A stretch of 64,000 nucleotides of DNA from Zeimonas sp964481165 (GTDB lineage Bacteria; Pseudomonadota; Gammaproteobacteria; Burkholderiales; Burkholderiaceae_E), in NCBI GenBank assembly GCA_964481165.1, contig CAYZYC010000001.1, forward strand, positions 12,431 to 76,430, read 5' to 3'. Below the pieces are notes generated by a model. The model was given only the letters and a program-made list of their open reading frames with translations, ran no database searches and had not been told where the DNA came from. Below, piece after piece: positions 34,353 to 42,362 of the stretch. Position 1 is the stretch's first letter, and each line of letters begins with the position of its first letter. The translations under genes were made by a program, and so were the position numbers.

Positions 34353-34913
34353 TCAGATCGTGTGCGTCGGCCGATTGGCCTTCAGCGCTCCGCCCAGCAG
34401 GTCCTCGATGCGCGCGCGCGCCTGTGCGCCGGAATCGTCCTTCGAGAACTGCACGCCGAGCCCCTGCTGGCGTTGCGGCGTGCCGGCCGGGGTAATCCAG
34501 ACGACCTTGCCGGTCACCGGGATCTTGTTCGGATCGTCCATCAGCGACAGGATCAGGTACAGCTCGTCGCCCAGGTGCACGGCCCGGGTCGTCGGCACGA
34601 ACAGTCCCCCGCCGTCGACGAAAGGCATGTACGCGGCGTACAACGCCGCTTTCTCGCGGATCGCCAGTTGCACCACGCCGGGTCTTGCGTTGGTACGGGG
34701 TGGCGCCGGACGCGCGTCGGCACGCGGATCGGGCGCGGTGATCGGCGCCAGCCGCACGGCCGTGTCGGGGCTCACGCCGAGCGCCGCGTCGAGGTCGGCT
34801 GCCGCGCCCGAATCCGCTTGCGGCGCGGTTACCGGCGCAAGGGTCGCGTCGAGCGCGTCGTCGGCCATCGCCTGCATCGATGCATCCATCGTCGCCCCGC
34901 TGCTGAAACTCAT
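34353..34913 (-). CDS. PilZ-domain protein
   Basis: The 186-residue product has a low-complexity Ala/Asp/Pro-rich N-terminal half (residues 1-78) and a C-terminal PilZ-like domain: R-P-G-V-V-Q-L-A-I-R-E-K-A-A-L-Y-A-A-Y-M-P-F, G-G-G-L-F-V-P-T, G-D-E-L-Y-L-I-L-S-L and V-T-G-K-V-V-W-I-T-P. The c-di-GMP motif R-x-x-x-R is missing, as in PilZ proper, which acts in type IV pilus biogenesis without binding c-di-GMP strongly. GGGGATC precedes ATG 34913. The holB-pilZ-tatD order is conserved in proteobacteria. The long disordered N-terminus is extra relative to the usual 110-120 residues. Confidence 0.85.
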   Translation of the reverse strand: MSFSSGATMDASMQAMADDALDATLAPVTAPQADSGAAADLDAALGVSPDTAVRLAPITAPDPRADARPAPPRTNARPGVVQLAIREKAALYAAYMPFVDGGGLFVPTTRAVHLGDELYLILSLMDDPNKIPVTGKVVWITPAGTPQRQQGLGVQFSKDDSGAQARARIEDLLGGALKANRPTHTI

Positions 34914-34960
34914 CGTTCGATCCCCGTCGTTCGACCCGCCCGTGGCGGGCCTGTGCAACC

Positions 34961-35995
34961 TCAGCCCGCCAGCGCGGCACGGACACGAAGCAGCGCGTCC
35001 TCGATCATCAGCCGCGGGTTCAGCGGATGATCGACGGCCCGGGCGAGCTGCGAGAGCTCCGCCGCGAGACGGTCCACGGCGTGCAGGCTGGTCATGCGCG
35101 ACAACGAGCGCAGTCGGGCGACCCGATCGGGAAAGAAGCGCGGCTCGGCTCCTGCGCACACTCTCTGAAGATCGGCGACCCACGTCTGCAAGGCGCCGAT
35201 CCAGACCGGCGGCTCGATGCCGGCCAGCGCATCGGCTGCCCGCACGATCCCAGTCTCGGGAAGCCCGGCGAGGGTCTCCATCAGAACCCGATGAGCGGAC
35301 GCTGCGGATGGATCGGCGAATCGGCACGCCCGCAACGGCGCGCCTCCGCACGCAGCGAGCCAGCCGGACGCCGTCGCGGGATCGGCGCCGGTCTCGTCGG
35401 CGAGCCAGCGCGCGGCCTGCGCGGCGTCGGGCAGGCCGAGTCCGACCGCGAGACAGCGCGAACGGATCGTGGCGGGCAACACGTCGGGACGGCCGGTGAC
35501 CAGGACGAAGCGCGTGCGCGCGGACGGTTCCTCGAGCGTCTTGAGCAGCGCGTTGGCCGAAGCGGCGTTCAGCGCGTCGGCCGGATCGACGAGAACGACC
35601 TTGTCGCCGCCGCGATGCCCGCCCACTTCGACGAATCGCTCGAGCGCGCGGACCTGCTCGATCCGGATGTCGCGCGAAGCCTTCGCCGGCTTCTTCGCCG
35701 CCTTCTTCCCGGCCTTCTCCTCGCCGCTCTCGTCCTCGTTTTCGTCGGCGCTCGCCGGCGTCAGGACGCGCAGGTCCGGGTGGGTTCCCTGCTCGATCCA
35801 GCCGCACGACGCGCAACGACCGCACGCGGCGCCGTCGGCGGCCGCATCTTCGCAAAGCAACGCTCGCGCGAGTTCGCTGGCGAACTGCGACTTGCCGATT
35901 CCGGCAGGCCCGTGGATCAGCACCGCGTGATGCAGCCGCTCGCGTTGGCGCAACAGCACCTTCCAGGGTTGTTCCAACCAAGGAAACATCATCAT
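34961..35995 (-). CDS. holB: DNA polymerase III subunit delta'
   Basis: The 344-residue clamp-loader subunit shows the AAA+ fold: H-G-P-A-G-I-G-K-S (Walker A region), a zinc module C-x8-C-G-R-C-A-S-C near 50-65, V-V-L-V-D-P-A-D-A-L-N and N-A-L-L-K-T-L-E-E-P with sensor S-R-C. Delta' stabilises the clamp loader that loads the beta clamp. Between the zinc module and the next strand is an insert of about 30 charged residues (DENEDESGEEKAGKK region), not usual. The ATG at 35995 overlaps the tmk stop (ATGA); two further Met codons follow at once. Confidence 0.92.
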   Translation of the reverse strand: MMMFPWLEQPWKVLLRQRERLHHAVLIHGPAGIGKSQFASELARALLCEDAAADGAACGRCASCGWIEQGTHPDLRVLTPASADENEDESGEEKAGKKAAKKPAKASRDIRIEQVRALERFVEVGGHRGGDKVVLVDPADALNAASANALLKTLEEPSARTRFVLVTGRPDVLPATIRSRCLAVGLGLPDAAQAARWLADETGADPATASGWLAACGGAPLRACRFADPSAASAHRVLMETLAGLPETGIVRAADALAGIEPPVWIGALQTWVADLQRVCAGAEPRFFPDRVARLRSLSRMTSLHAVDRLAAELSQLARAVDHPLNPRLMIEDALLRVRAALAG

Positions 35996-36603
35996 TTACA
36001 TAGCTTTACAAGATCTTCTTCTAGGCATTTGCGAACTTCGGACACCGCCTGCGTCGCGTCGATGACGACGATGCGCCCGGGGTCGGATGCCGCTCGGCGC
36101 AGGTACCCGTCGCGCACCCGCGTGAAGAACGCGACGTCCTCGGTTTCGAAGCGGTCGGGGTCGCGCGCCGCGCCGCGCCGCTGCGCGGCCAGCCCGGGTT
36201 CGACGTCGAACAGGTAGGTCCGTTCGGGTTGCAGGTCGCCGTGGACCCAGGATTCGAGCCATGCGATGCGTTCGGTCGCGGCACCGCGGCCGGCACCCTG
36301 GTAGGCATAGGTCGAGTCGGTGAACCGGTCGCAGACGACCCACTGCCCGCGTTCGAGCGCCGGACGGATGCACTTTTCGAGGTGATCGCAGCGCGCTGCG
36401 AACATCAGCATCAGTTCGGTATCCAGCCGCATCGATCGGCGCAGCAGCAGCATGCGCAGCGCTTCGGCGAGCTCGGTGCCGCCGGGCTCGCGCGTGGCGA
36501 CGACATCGATTCCGCGGGCACGAAGCCACTCGATCGCCCAGGCCAGGTGCGTGCTCTTGCCCGCACCGTCGAGCCCCTCGAAGCTGAGGAATCGTCCCTT
36601 CAT
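35992..36603 (-). CDS. tmk: Thymidylate kinase
   Basis: The 203-residue kinase phosphorylates dTMP to dTDP. Walker A is E-G-L-D-G-A-G-K-S-T (9-18), the DR(Y/F) motif is C-D-R-F-T-D-S-T-Y-A-Y-Q-G-A-G-R-G near 94, T-R-E-P-G-G-T near 40 and the LID R-G-A-A-R-D-P-D-R-F-E near 148. These mark the enzyme as the E. coli-type TMPK. It overlaps mltG by 4 bases upstream (ATGA) and holB by 4 bases downstream, so the three are tightly coupled. Confidence 0.95.
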   Translation of the reverse strand: MKGRFLSFEGLDGAGKSTHLAWAIEWLRARGIDVVATREPGGTELAEALRMLLLRRSMRLDTELMLMFAARCDHLEKCIRPALERGQWVVCDRFTDSTYAYQGAGRGAATERIAWLESWVHGDLQPERTYLFDVEPGLAAQRRGAARDPDRFETEDVAFFTRVRDGYLRRAASDPGRIVVIDATQAVSEVRKCLEEDLVKLCK

Positions 36604-37628
36604 CGCCCGCCGCGCTGATACCGCGAGACGGCGCGGTTGTGCGAAGCCAGGTCGTCCGAGAACTCGCTGGTGCCGTCCCCGCGCGAAACGAAGTACAGCG
36701 ACTGGATGTTCGCCGGATGCAGTGCCGCTTCGATCGACTCGCGGCCCGGCAATGCGATCGGCGTCGGCGGCAGTCCGGAACGCGTGTACGTGTTGTACGC
36801 GGTGTCGGCCTGCAGGTCGCGCTTGCGCAGGTTCCCGTCGAAACGATCGCCGAGTCCGTAGATCGTCGTCGGGTCGCTCTGCAGCATCATTCCGCGCCGC
36901 ATCCGGTTGACGAACACGCCGGCGACCTTGTCGCGTTCGCCTGCCAGGCCGGTCTCCTTCTCGATGATCGACGCCATCACCAGCGCTTCGTAGGGATTGC
37001 GGTACGGCAACTCCGGTGCGCGCCCTTCCCACGCCGCCTGCAGCGTGCGCTTCTGCGCCTCGTATGCGCTGCGCAGGATCTCGACGTCGCGTGCGCCCGG
37101 CGAGAAACGATAGGTGTCGGGAAAGAACAGTCCCTCGGGGTGCGCTTCGGTTGCGCCGATCCGCTGCAGCAGTTCGGTCACGTTCATCGCACGCGTATCG
37201 TGCGCGAGATCCGGATGTGCATCGATCGCCTCGCGCATCTGGCGAAACGTCCAACCCTCGATGAAACGCACGCTCGCCAGCAGCACGTCGCCGCGAACGA
37301 TCTTCTCGAGCAGTGCATCGACGGTTACCGGCGACTCCAGCGCATAGGTGCCGGCTTTCAGCTTGCCGTCGTGACCGCGCAGCCGGTACCAGATCCACAG
37401 GCGCGTGGGCGAAACGTCGACGCCCTGCGCGCGCAGCTGCTGCGCGACGCCGCGTACCGTCGCGCCGCTCGGAACCGTCAGGCGCATCGGCGATTCGGGC
37501 AGGGGAAGCGGTGCGACACGGAAGCTGTACCAGCCCCACGCCGCCACCGCCAGTGCGATCGCGCCCAGCGACAGCACCAGGAACGCGAATCGGCCCCAGG
37601 ATCGGCCCTTCGTCACGGCGGACTTCAT
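36600..37628 (-). CDS. mltG: Endolytic murein transglycosylase
   Basis: The 342-residue protein has one inner-membrane helix (about 13-35) and the periplasmic YceG fold. A LysM-like part (L-T-V-P-S-G-A-T-V-R-G-V-A-Q-Q-L) is followed by the catalytic region with Glu in A-S-I-I-E-K-E-T-G near 220, then V-A-G-V-F-V-N-R-M, L-Q-S-D-P-T-T-I-Y-G and Y-N-T-Y-T-R-x-G-L-P-P-T-P-I. MltG cuts nascent glycan strands and sets their length. It is the first gene of the run and is divergent from ygfZ over 54 bases, a pairing conserved in betaproteobacteria. Confidence 0.95.
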   Translation of the reverse strand: MKSAVTKGRSWGRFAFLVLSLGAIALAVAAWGWYSFRVAPLPLPESPMRLTVPSGATVRGVAQQLRAQGVDVSPTRLWIWYRLRGHDGKLKAGTYALESPVTVDALLEKIVRGDVLLASVRFIEGWTFRQMREAIDAHPDLAHDTRAMNVTELLQRIGATEAHPEGLFFPDTYRFSPGARDVEILRSAYEAQKRTLQAAWEGRAPELPYRNPYEALVMASIIEKETGLAGERDKVAGVFVNRMRRGMMLQSDPTTIYGLGDRFDGNLRKRDLQADTAYNTYTRSGLPPTPIALPGRESIEAALHPANIQSLYFVSRGDGTSEFSDDLASHNRAVSRYQRGGR

Positions 37629-37650
37629 CTCGGCGAATGGTCGGGATACC

Positions 37651-37656
37651 TATAAT
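37651..37656 (+). promoter_or_regulatory. Candidate -10 box in the mltG/ygfZ divergent region
   Basis: TATAAT at 37651-37656 is a consensus hexamer inside a short AT-rich patch. It fits ygfZ, whose ATG 37683 follows AAGGA at 37671-37675. No clear -35 box is visible. The patch is nearly symmetric and could serve the minus-strand mltG gene as well. Confidence 0.4.
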
Positions 37657-37682
37657 AATCGGTCGTTCCGAAGGACCTTTCG

Positions 37683-38888
37683 ATGACCGCCGTTCGTCCT
37701 GCTGCAGCCGGCCCGAATCCTGCCGCGGCGCCGCCCGACATCGACGCATTGCGCGAGGCCGCGTCGCGCTGCGGCCTCTCGCTGTACGAGGATCCGTACG
37801 GCGCGCAGTCGCGCGTCTCCGGCGCGGATGATGCAATGCGCGATGCAACGCGCGATGCGACGGGCGATGCAGCGCGCGATGCGATGCGCACGAAGCTCGC
37901 CGCGGGCGCCGTCGCGCTGCTGCCCGGGCAGGCGATCCTCGCGGCGTCGGGCGACGACGTCGTGCGTTTCCTGCACTCGCAGACCACCAACGATGTCGAA
38001 CACCAGGCGCCCGACGAAGCCCGGTGGCACGGCTACTGTTCTCCGAAGGGCCGGCTGCTCGCGACGATGCTCGCCTGGCGCGATGGCGATTCGATGCATC
38101 TGGCGCTTCCCGATGCGATCGCCGAGCCGGTGCGCAAGCGTCTGACGATGTTCGTGCTGCGCGCGAAAGTGCGTTTCGCCAACGAGACGGGCTCGCTGGC
38201 GGTGCTCGGGCTGTGCGGCGCGCGCGTCCCGGCTGCACTGTCGTCGATCGGGCTCGACGCACCGCAGCCGATGGCGGTTTCGCGTGGCGCCGAGGGCACC
38301 GTCGTCGGGCTCGAGACGATCTCGATCGATGCGGCGGGATCGTCGAAGTCGCCGGAATCGTCGGTGTCGACGCAGGCGGATGCGTCGTTGCGTCGCTGGC
38401 TGCTGATCGTCCCGGTGTCCGCGCTCGAGTCGGTGTGGAACGCGCTGTCGCGCTCGCTTGCACCGGTGGACAGCGTCGCCTGGCGCTGGACCGTCGTGCG
38501 CGCGGCAATCGCTCCGATCGTCGGCGCCACCAGCGAGCAGTTCGTGCCGCAGATGGTCAATTTCGAGGCGACCGGCGGCGTGAGCTTCACGAAGGGGTGC
38601 TACCCGGGTCAGGAAGTCGTCGCGCGCAGCCACTACCTGGGCAAGCTCAAGCGACGGACCTTCCTCGGCCGTCTGCCGCCCGGATCGCCGGAGCCGCCGC
38701 CCGGGGCCGACGTGACCGACGGGCGCAACGAACCGGTCGGCCAGGTCGTCGCCGCCGCGCCGTCGCCGGACGACGCGATCGAACTGCTCTACGAAGCGCG
38801 CGTCGACGCGGCGCGCTCCGGCGTGCTCTCGGTCGCCGGATCGCCGATCGAGTCGCTCGCGCTTCCCTACCCGTTGCCGTCCGAGTGA
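37683..38888 (+). CDS. ygfZ: YgfZ/GcvT-type folate-binding Fe-S cluster protein
   Basis: The 401-residue protein is a folate-dependent factor for iron-sulfur enzyme assembly or repair. The family motif K-G-C-Y-P-G-Q-E-V-V-A-R lies near residue 302, including the required Cys. Earlier parts show L-L-P-G-Q-A-I-L-A-A-S-G-D-D-V-V-R-F-L-H-S-Q-T-T-N-D and P-K-G-R-L-L-A-T-M typical of the GcvT fold. An unusual segment at residues 50-69 repeats D-A-x-R five times, from a 12-base tandem repeat. The start has AAGGA upstream. The stop overlaps the next gene (GTGA). Confidence 0.92.
   Translation: MTAVRPAAAGPNPAAAPPDIDALREAASRCGLSLYEDPYGAQSRVSGADDAMRDATRDATGDAARDAMRTKLAAGAVALLPGQAILAASGDDVVRFLHSQTTNDVEHQAPDEARWHGYCSPKGRLLATMLAWRDGDSMHLALPDAIAEPVRKRLTMFVLRAKVRFANETGSLAVLGLCGARVPAALSSIGLDAPQPMAVSRGAEGTVVGLETISIDAAGSSKSPESSVSTQADASLRRWLLIVPVSALESVWNALSRSLAPVDSVAWRWTVVRAAIAPIVGATSEQFVPQMVNFEATGGVSFTKGCYPGQEVVARSHYLGKLKRRTFLGRLPPGSPEPPPGADVTDGRNEPVGQVVAAAPSPDDAIELLYEARVDAARSGVLSVAGSPIESLALPYPLPSE
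37830..37889 (+). repeat. Five 12-base tandem units inside ygfZ
   Basis: Units are GATGCAATGCGC, GATGCAACGCGC, GATGCGACGGGC, GATGCAGCGCGC and GATGCGATGCGC. Being a multiple of three they keep the frame, giving D-A-M-R, D-A-T-R, D-A-T-G, D-A-A-R and D-A-M-R. The segment lies before the conserved GcvT fold, so unit number could vary without loss of function. Confidence 0.8.
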
Positions 38889-39208
38889 AGCGCATCGTCG
38901 TCTTCGTCTGGTTTCGCGCCGATCCTGCGCGCAGCGACGAAATCCTGAGGCTGCTCGGGACGCTGGGCAGCGTGCTCGCCGCGCGTTTCGCGATCGAGCC
39001 GCGTTTCGGCTGGCGCGACGAGCCGGAGAAGAACCGTCGCACCTGGCTCGAGTCGTGGGAACCGCTGGACGCGGCCGACGAAGCGGCGTTCGTCGCGGCG
39101 CTGGAAGCACAGGCGCACGCGCTCGGGCTCGACGCGCTCGCCCAGGGCGGACGTTTCGTCGACGTCTTTCGCTGGGCCGATGAAGGCGCCGGCAACGCGG
39201 CCGGATGA
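38885..39208 (+). CDS. DUF4936-like small protein coupled to ygfZ
   Basis: The 107-residue product begins with GTG overlapping the ygfZ stop by 4 bases. Its start K-R-I-V-V-F-V-W-F-R-A-D-P, the R-F-G-W-R-D-E-P-E-K-N-R-R-T-W-L-E-S-W-E-P block and the ending G-R-F-V-D-V-F-R resemble DUF4936, a family common next to ygfZ in Burkholderiales and likely a ferredoxin-like alpha-beta fold. Function is not known. The coupling suggests expression at a fixed ratio with YgfZ. Confidence 0.78.
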   Translation: MKRIVVFVWFRADPARSDEILRLLGTLGSVLAARFAIEPRFGWRDEPEKNRRTWLESWEPLDAADEAAFVAALEAQAHALGLDALAQGGRFVDVFRWADEGAGNAAG

Positions 39209-39214
39209 ACGGGC

Positions 39215-40036
39215 ATGTGCCTGGTCTCCTTTTCGCTGGACGCGCACGACGAGTACGCGTTGCTGATCGCAGCCAACCGCGACGAGTTCTACGCGCGTGA
39301 AGCGGCGCCGGCCGCCTGGTGGGCCGATCGTCCCGACGTCTACGGCGGACGCGACCTGCGCGCCGGCGGCAGCTGGCTCGCGGTCGATCGCAACGGGCGC
39401 GTCGCGGCCGTGACCAACGTGCGCGAAGCCGAGCCGACGAGCGGGCCGCGTTCGCGCGGCGAACTCGTTGCCGGTTTCGTCGGCGCCACGATTCCGGCGC
39501 ACGACTACGCCGGGTCGGTGCTGGCGCATGCCGACGAATACGCGGGATTCAACCTGCTGTTGTTCGATCCCGCTTCGTCGACGCCCGCGATGTTCGTTTC
39601 GAATCGCGATCCGCGGCGTGCCTGCGCGGTGGATCGCGGCGTGCACGGGCTTTCCAACGGCACGCTCGATGCGAGCTGGCCGAAGGTGCGTCGGATGTCC
39701 GAGCGGATCGTGCATGCGATCGGTCGTCGTGAAGCGCCGCTCGAAGCGACCCTGCTCGATGCGCTCGCCGATCGCACGCCGTCGCGCGACGAGGACCTCC
39801 CCGACACCGGGGTCGGGATCGATCGCGAGCGCATGCTGTCTTCGACGATGGTCTTCTCGCCCGGCCTCGGCTACGGAACGCGCGCTTCGACGGTGATAGC
39901 GATCCGCCGCGACGGGCAGGTGCGCGTCGTCGAACGCAGCTGGGTCGCGGGCGGTGCCGCGCCGCAACGCTCGGGCGATCGGCGCACGCGTTTTCGACTG
40001 CCGGCCCGGGTGAGCGCCGCGCTCAACGCGACCTGA
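39215..40036 (+). CDS. NRDE (TANGO2-like) family protein
   Basis: The 273-residue protein starts MCLVSFSLDAHDEYALLIAA followed by the family-naming N-R-D-E-F. Cys2 is at the position expected for an N-terminal nucleophile. Other landmarks are G-G-R-D-L-R-A-G-G-S-W-L-A-V, G-L-S-N-G and S-S-T-M-V at the end. The eukaryotic relative TANGO2 has been linked to heme or lipid metabolism; bacterial roles are unclear. It follows the DUF4936-like gene by 6 bases and overlaps the convergent GNAT gene by 14 bases. Confidence 0.88.
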   Translation: MCLVSFSLDAHDEYALLIAANRDEFYAREAAPAAWWADRPDVYGGRDLRAGGSWLAVDRNGRVAAVTNVREAEPTSGPRSRGELVAGFVGATIPAHDYAGSVLAHADEYAGFNLLLFDPASSTPAMFVSNRDPRRACAVDRGVHGLSNGTLDASWPKVRRMSERIVHAIGRREAPLEATLLDALADRTPSRDEDLPDTGVGIDRERMLSSTMVFSPGLGYGTRASTVIAIRRDGQVRVVERSWVAGGAAPQRSGDRRTRFRLPARVSAALNAT

Positions 40037-40514
40037 GGCTGCGCCGCATCGTGACGTGCGGGATTCCGGCCTCGTAGTACGTGTCGCCAACCGGCGCGAA
40101 TCCCTGCGCAGCGTAGAACGACGCGACGTACTGCTGCGCATGCAGCTCGACTTCCCGGTCGCCGCGCGCCGCTGCGACCGCGACGAGTTCGCCGAGAATG
40201 CGCCGCCCGATTCCGCTGCGGCGTTCGTCCGAGAGCACCGCCATCCGCCCGATGCGCCCCTCCGGCAACAGACGGCCGGTGCCGACAGGATGCCGGCCGC
40301 GATACGCAACGCAATGCACGGCCTGCGCGTCGCGTTCGTCGTGTTCGAGTTCGAGCGGGATGCCCTGTTCGCGAACGAAGACGGCGGTGCGCACCGCGAG
40401 CGCATCGGCGCCGAACTCCGCCCAGTTGCCGGTGCGCAGCGCGACGCCGCGGCTCGATCCGTCGGCCGACGAATCGTCGTGCGTCGCGTCGCGATCGGCA
40501 GGCGTCGGGCTCAC
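40023..40514 (-). CDS. GNAT family N-acetyltransferase
   Basis: The 163-residue protein has the GNAT core: V-R-T-A-V-F-V-R-E-Q-G-I-P near 50, I-G-R-M-A-V-L before the acetyl-CoA loop R-R-S-G-I-G-R-R-I-L and E-L-H-A-Q-Q-Y-V-A-S-F-Y near 125. It resembles the ElaA/YjcF-like group that begins with VF-x-x-E-Q-G. The acceptor is unknown. The GTG start overlaps the esterase stop (GTGA), so it is the last gene of the minus-strand run. Confidence 0.85.
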   Translation of the reverse strand: MSPTPADRDATHDDSSADGSSRGVALRTGNWAEFGADALAVRTAVFVREQGIPLELEHDERDAQAVHCVAYRGRHPVGTGRLLPEGRIGRMAVLSDERRSGIGRRILGELVAVAAARGDREVELHAQQYVASFYAAQGFAPVGDTYYEAGIPHVTMRRSLRSR

Positions 40515-41482
40515 GGGCGCGCCTTGCGGATGCGCGGCGCTTCGTCGGCAAGCGCATCGCGCAGCGCCGCGCACGCGTCGTCGTGCAGGCGCCGCGCCGC
40601 CTGCACGTAGCCGGCGTGGTGCAGGAAGCCGTGGATCATGCCGTCGTACCGTTCGAAGTGCACGGGAACGCCGGCGTCGCGCAGCCGCTGCGCGTACCGG
40701 CGGTCCTCGTCGTACAGCGGATCGTATTCCGCCGCGGCGATCCACGCCGGCGCGACGCCGCGCAGGTCCGCGGCCGCAAGCGGGGCGAAGCGCCAGTCCT
40801 CGCGATCGCGGGCGTCGCGCAATGCGCCTTCGAAGAACCACTGGATCAGGTCGTCGTCGAGCAGGTATCCCTTCGCCAGCCGGCGGTGCGATTCGCTGTC
40901 CTGCCAGCTCGCCAGGCCCGGATAGAACAGCAGCTGCAGCGCCAGCGGCCAGTCGAGATCGCGCGCGTGGATCGCGCAGGCGGCGGCCACCGTTCCACCG
41001 GCGCTGTCGCCACCGACCGCGATGCGCTGCGCGTCGACGCCGAGTGCAGGCGCTTCGCGGCGCAGCCAGGCCAGCGCTTCGAAGGCATCGTCGTGCGCGG
41101 CCGGAAACCGGTGTTCGGGCGCCAGTCGGTAGTCGACCGAATAGACGAGGCAATCGCCGCCGTTTGCGAGCATGCGGCACGCGCGGTCGTGCGTGTCGAT
41201 CGAGCCGATCGTGAACCCGCCGCCGTGAAAGAACAGCAATGCCGGCCGCGGGTCGCTCCAGGCGTGCGGCCACGGCGCGTATTCCCGTATGCGCAGCGCG
41301 CGGCCAGGGAACTCGACGACGTGATCCGACGTGGCGTGGATCGGCGGCGGCACGATGTCGAGCGTGGCCGACGCCTTCGCATAGTGCTCGCGCGCCGCGG
41401 CGACCCCGGCCTTCGGATACGGCGGCGTGCGCGAGCGCTGCGCCCATTGCAGTATCAGCGCGACCTGCGGATCGACGGGCAT
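40511..41482 (-). CDS. Alpha/beta hydrolase of the hormone-sensitive lipase family
   Basis: The 323-residue esterase carries the HSL oxyanion motif F-F-H-G-G-G-F near 85, Y-R-L-A-P-E-H-R-F-P-A-A near 117, nucleophile Ser in G-G-D-S-A-G-G near 157 and the catalytic His in Y-D-G-M-I-H-G-F near 282. These enzymes cleave short-chain carboxylic esters. It sits between an SDR and a GNAT in the catabolic run, so it may release an acid or alcohol product in the same pathway, an inference from position. Confidence 0.9.
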   Translation of the reverse strand: MPVDPQVALILQWAQRSRTPPYPKAGVAAAREHYAKASATLDIVPPPIHATSDHVVEFPGRALRIREYAPWPHAWSDPRPALLFFHGGGFTIGSIDTHDRACRMLANGGDCLVYSVDYRLAPEHRFPAAHDDAFEALAWLRREAPALGVDAQRIAVGGDSAGGTVAAACAIHARDLDWPLALQLLFYPGLASWQDSESHRRLAKGYLLDDDLIQWFFEGALRDARDREDWRFAPLAAADLRGVAPAWIAAAEYDPLYDEDRRYAQRLRDAGVPVHFERYDGMIHGFLHHAGYVQAARRLHDDACAALRDALADEAPRIRKARP

Positions 41483-41484
41483 GT

Positions 41485-42357
41485 TCAGCGAGCACGACCG
41501 GCGACGCCGGGCTTGAAAGTGTACGGGTCGCTCGGGTTGCGCTGCGCGACGATGTCGCGCAGGCGCAGTTCGACCGAATCTAGGATGCCCGGATGCGTGA
41601 TCACGTAGAAACGGTTCTCGCGGATCGCCTCGAAGGTCATCCGCGCGACCTGTTCGGCGGTGATGCGTCCCGACGATACGGCCTTCATCGAAGCCTCTTG
41701 CGCGGCGCGCATCGACGCGGTCGGCGCCGCGCCATCGCGCAGTTCGGCCGGGCGGTTGCGCTGCGACTGCGCGATCCCGGTGGGAACGAACGCCGGACAC
41801 AGCAGCGTCACGCCGATCGATGCGCCGACCTGGCGCAGGTCGTGGTACAGCGTCTCGGTCAGCGCGACGACGCCGTGCTTGCCGACGTTGTAGACACCCA
41901 TCGTCTGCGGCGCGAGCAGGCCGGCGACCGACGCCGTGTTCACCACGTGGCAGGCGTCGCGCTGCGCGAGCATGATCGGAACGAAGGCGCGCACTCCGTG
42001 GATGACGCCCCACAGGTTCACGCCGAGCACCCACTGCCAGTCGTTCGCAGTCGTCTCCCAGACGAGTCCGCCCGCGGCCACGCCGGCGTTGTTGAACAGC
42101 AGGTGCACCGCGCCGTAGCGTTCGAGCGTGCGTTGCGCCAGGCGTTCGACATCCTCGGCGCGGCGCACGTCGACGATCTCGCCGAACGCCTCGGCGCCCT
42201 GCCCGCGTAGTTCGTCGACGACCGCCTGCAGCGCCTGCGCCTCGACGTCGGCCAGCGCGAGCTTCATGCCGAGCGACGCACCGATGCGCGCGAACTCGCG
42301 GCCGAAACCGCTGGCCGCGCCGGTGATCACCGCGACCCGTCCGGCGAAATCGTCCAT
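41485..42357 (-). CDS. SDR-family oxidoreductase
   Basis: The 290-residue short-chain dehydrogenase shows T-G-A-A-S-G-F-G (12-19), N-N-A-G-V near 91, V-N-T-A-S with catalytic Ser and Y-N-V-G-K-H-G with Tyr and Lys near 160. The Asp in A-L-A-D-V-E favours NAD. Following the core is an extension (A-S-M-K-A-V-S-S-G-R-I-T-A-E-Q-V-A) typical of longer members annotated as cyclohexanol- or steroid-like dehydrogenases. It ends 2 bases before the esterase gene. Confidence 0.88.
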   Translation of the reverse strand: MDDFAGRVAVITGAASGFGREFARIGASLGMKLALADVEAQALQAVVDELRGQGAEAFGEIVDVRRAEDVERLAQRTLERYGAVHLLFNNAGVAAGGLVWETTANDWQWVLGVNLWGVIHGVRAFVPIMLAQRDACHVVNTASVAGLLAPQTMGVYNVGKHGVVALTETLYHDLRQVGASIGVTLLCPAFVPTGIAQSQRNRPAELRDGAAPTASMRAAQEASMKAVSSGRITAEQVARMTFEAIRENRFYVITHPGILDSVELRLRDIVAQRNPSDPYTFKPGVAGRAR

Positions 42358-42362
42358 GACGT

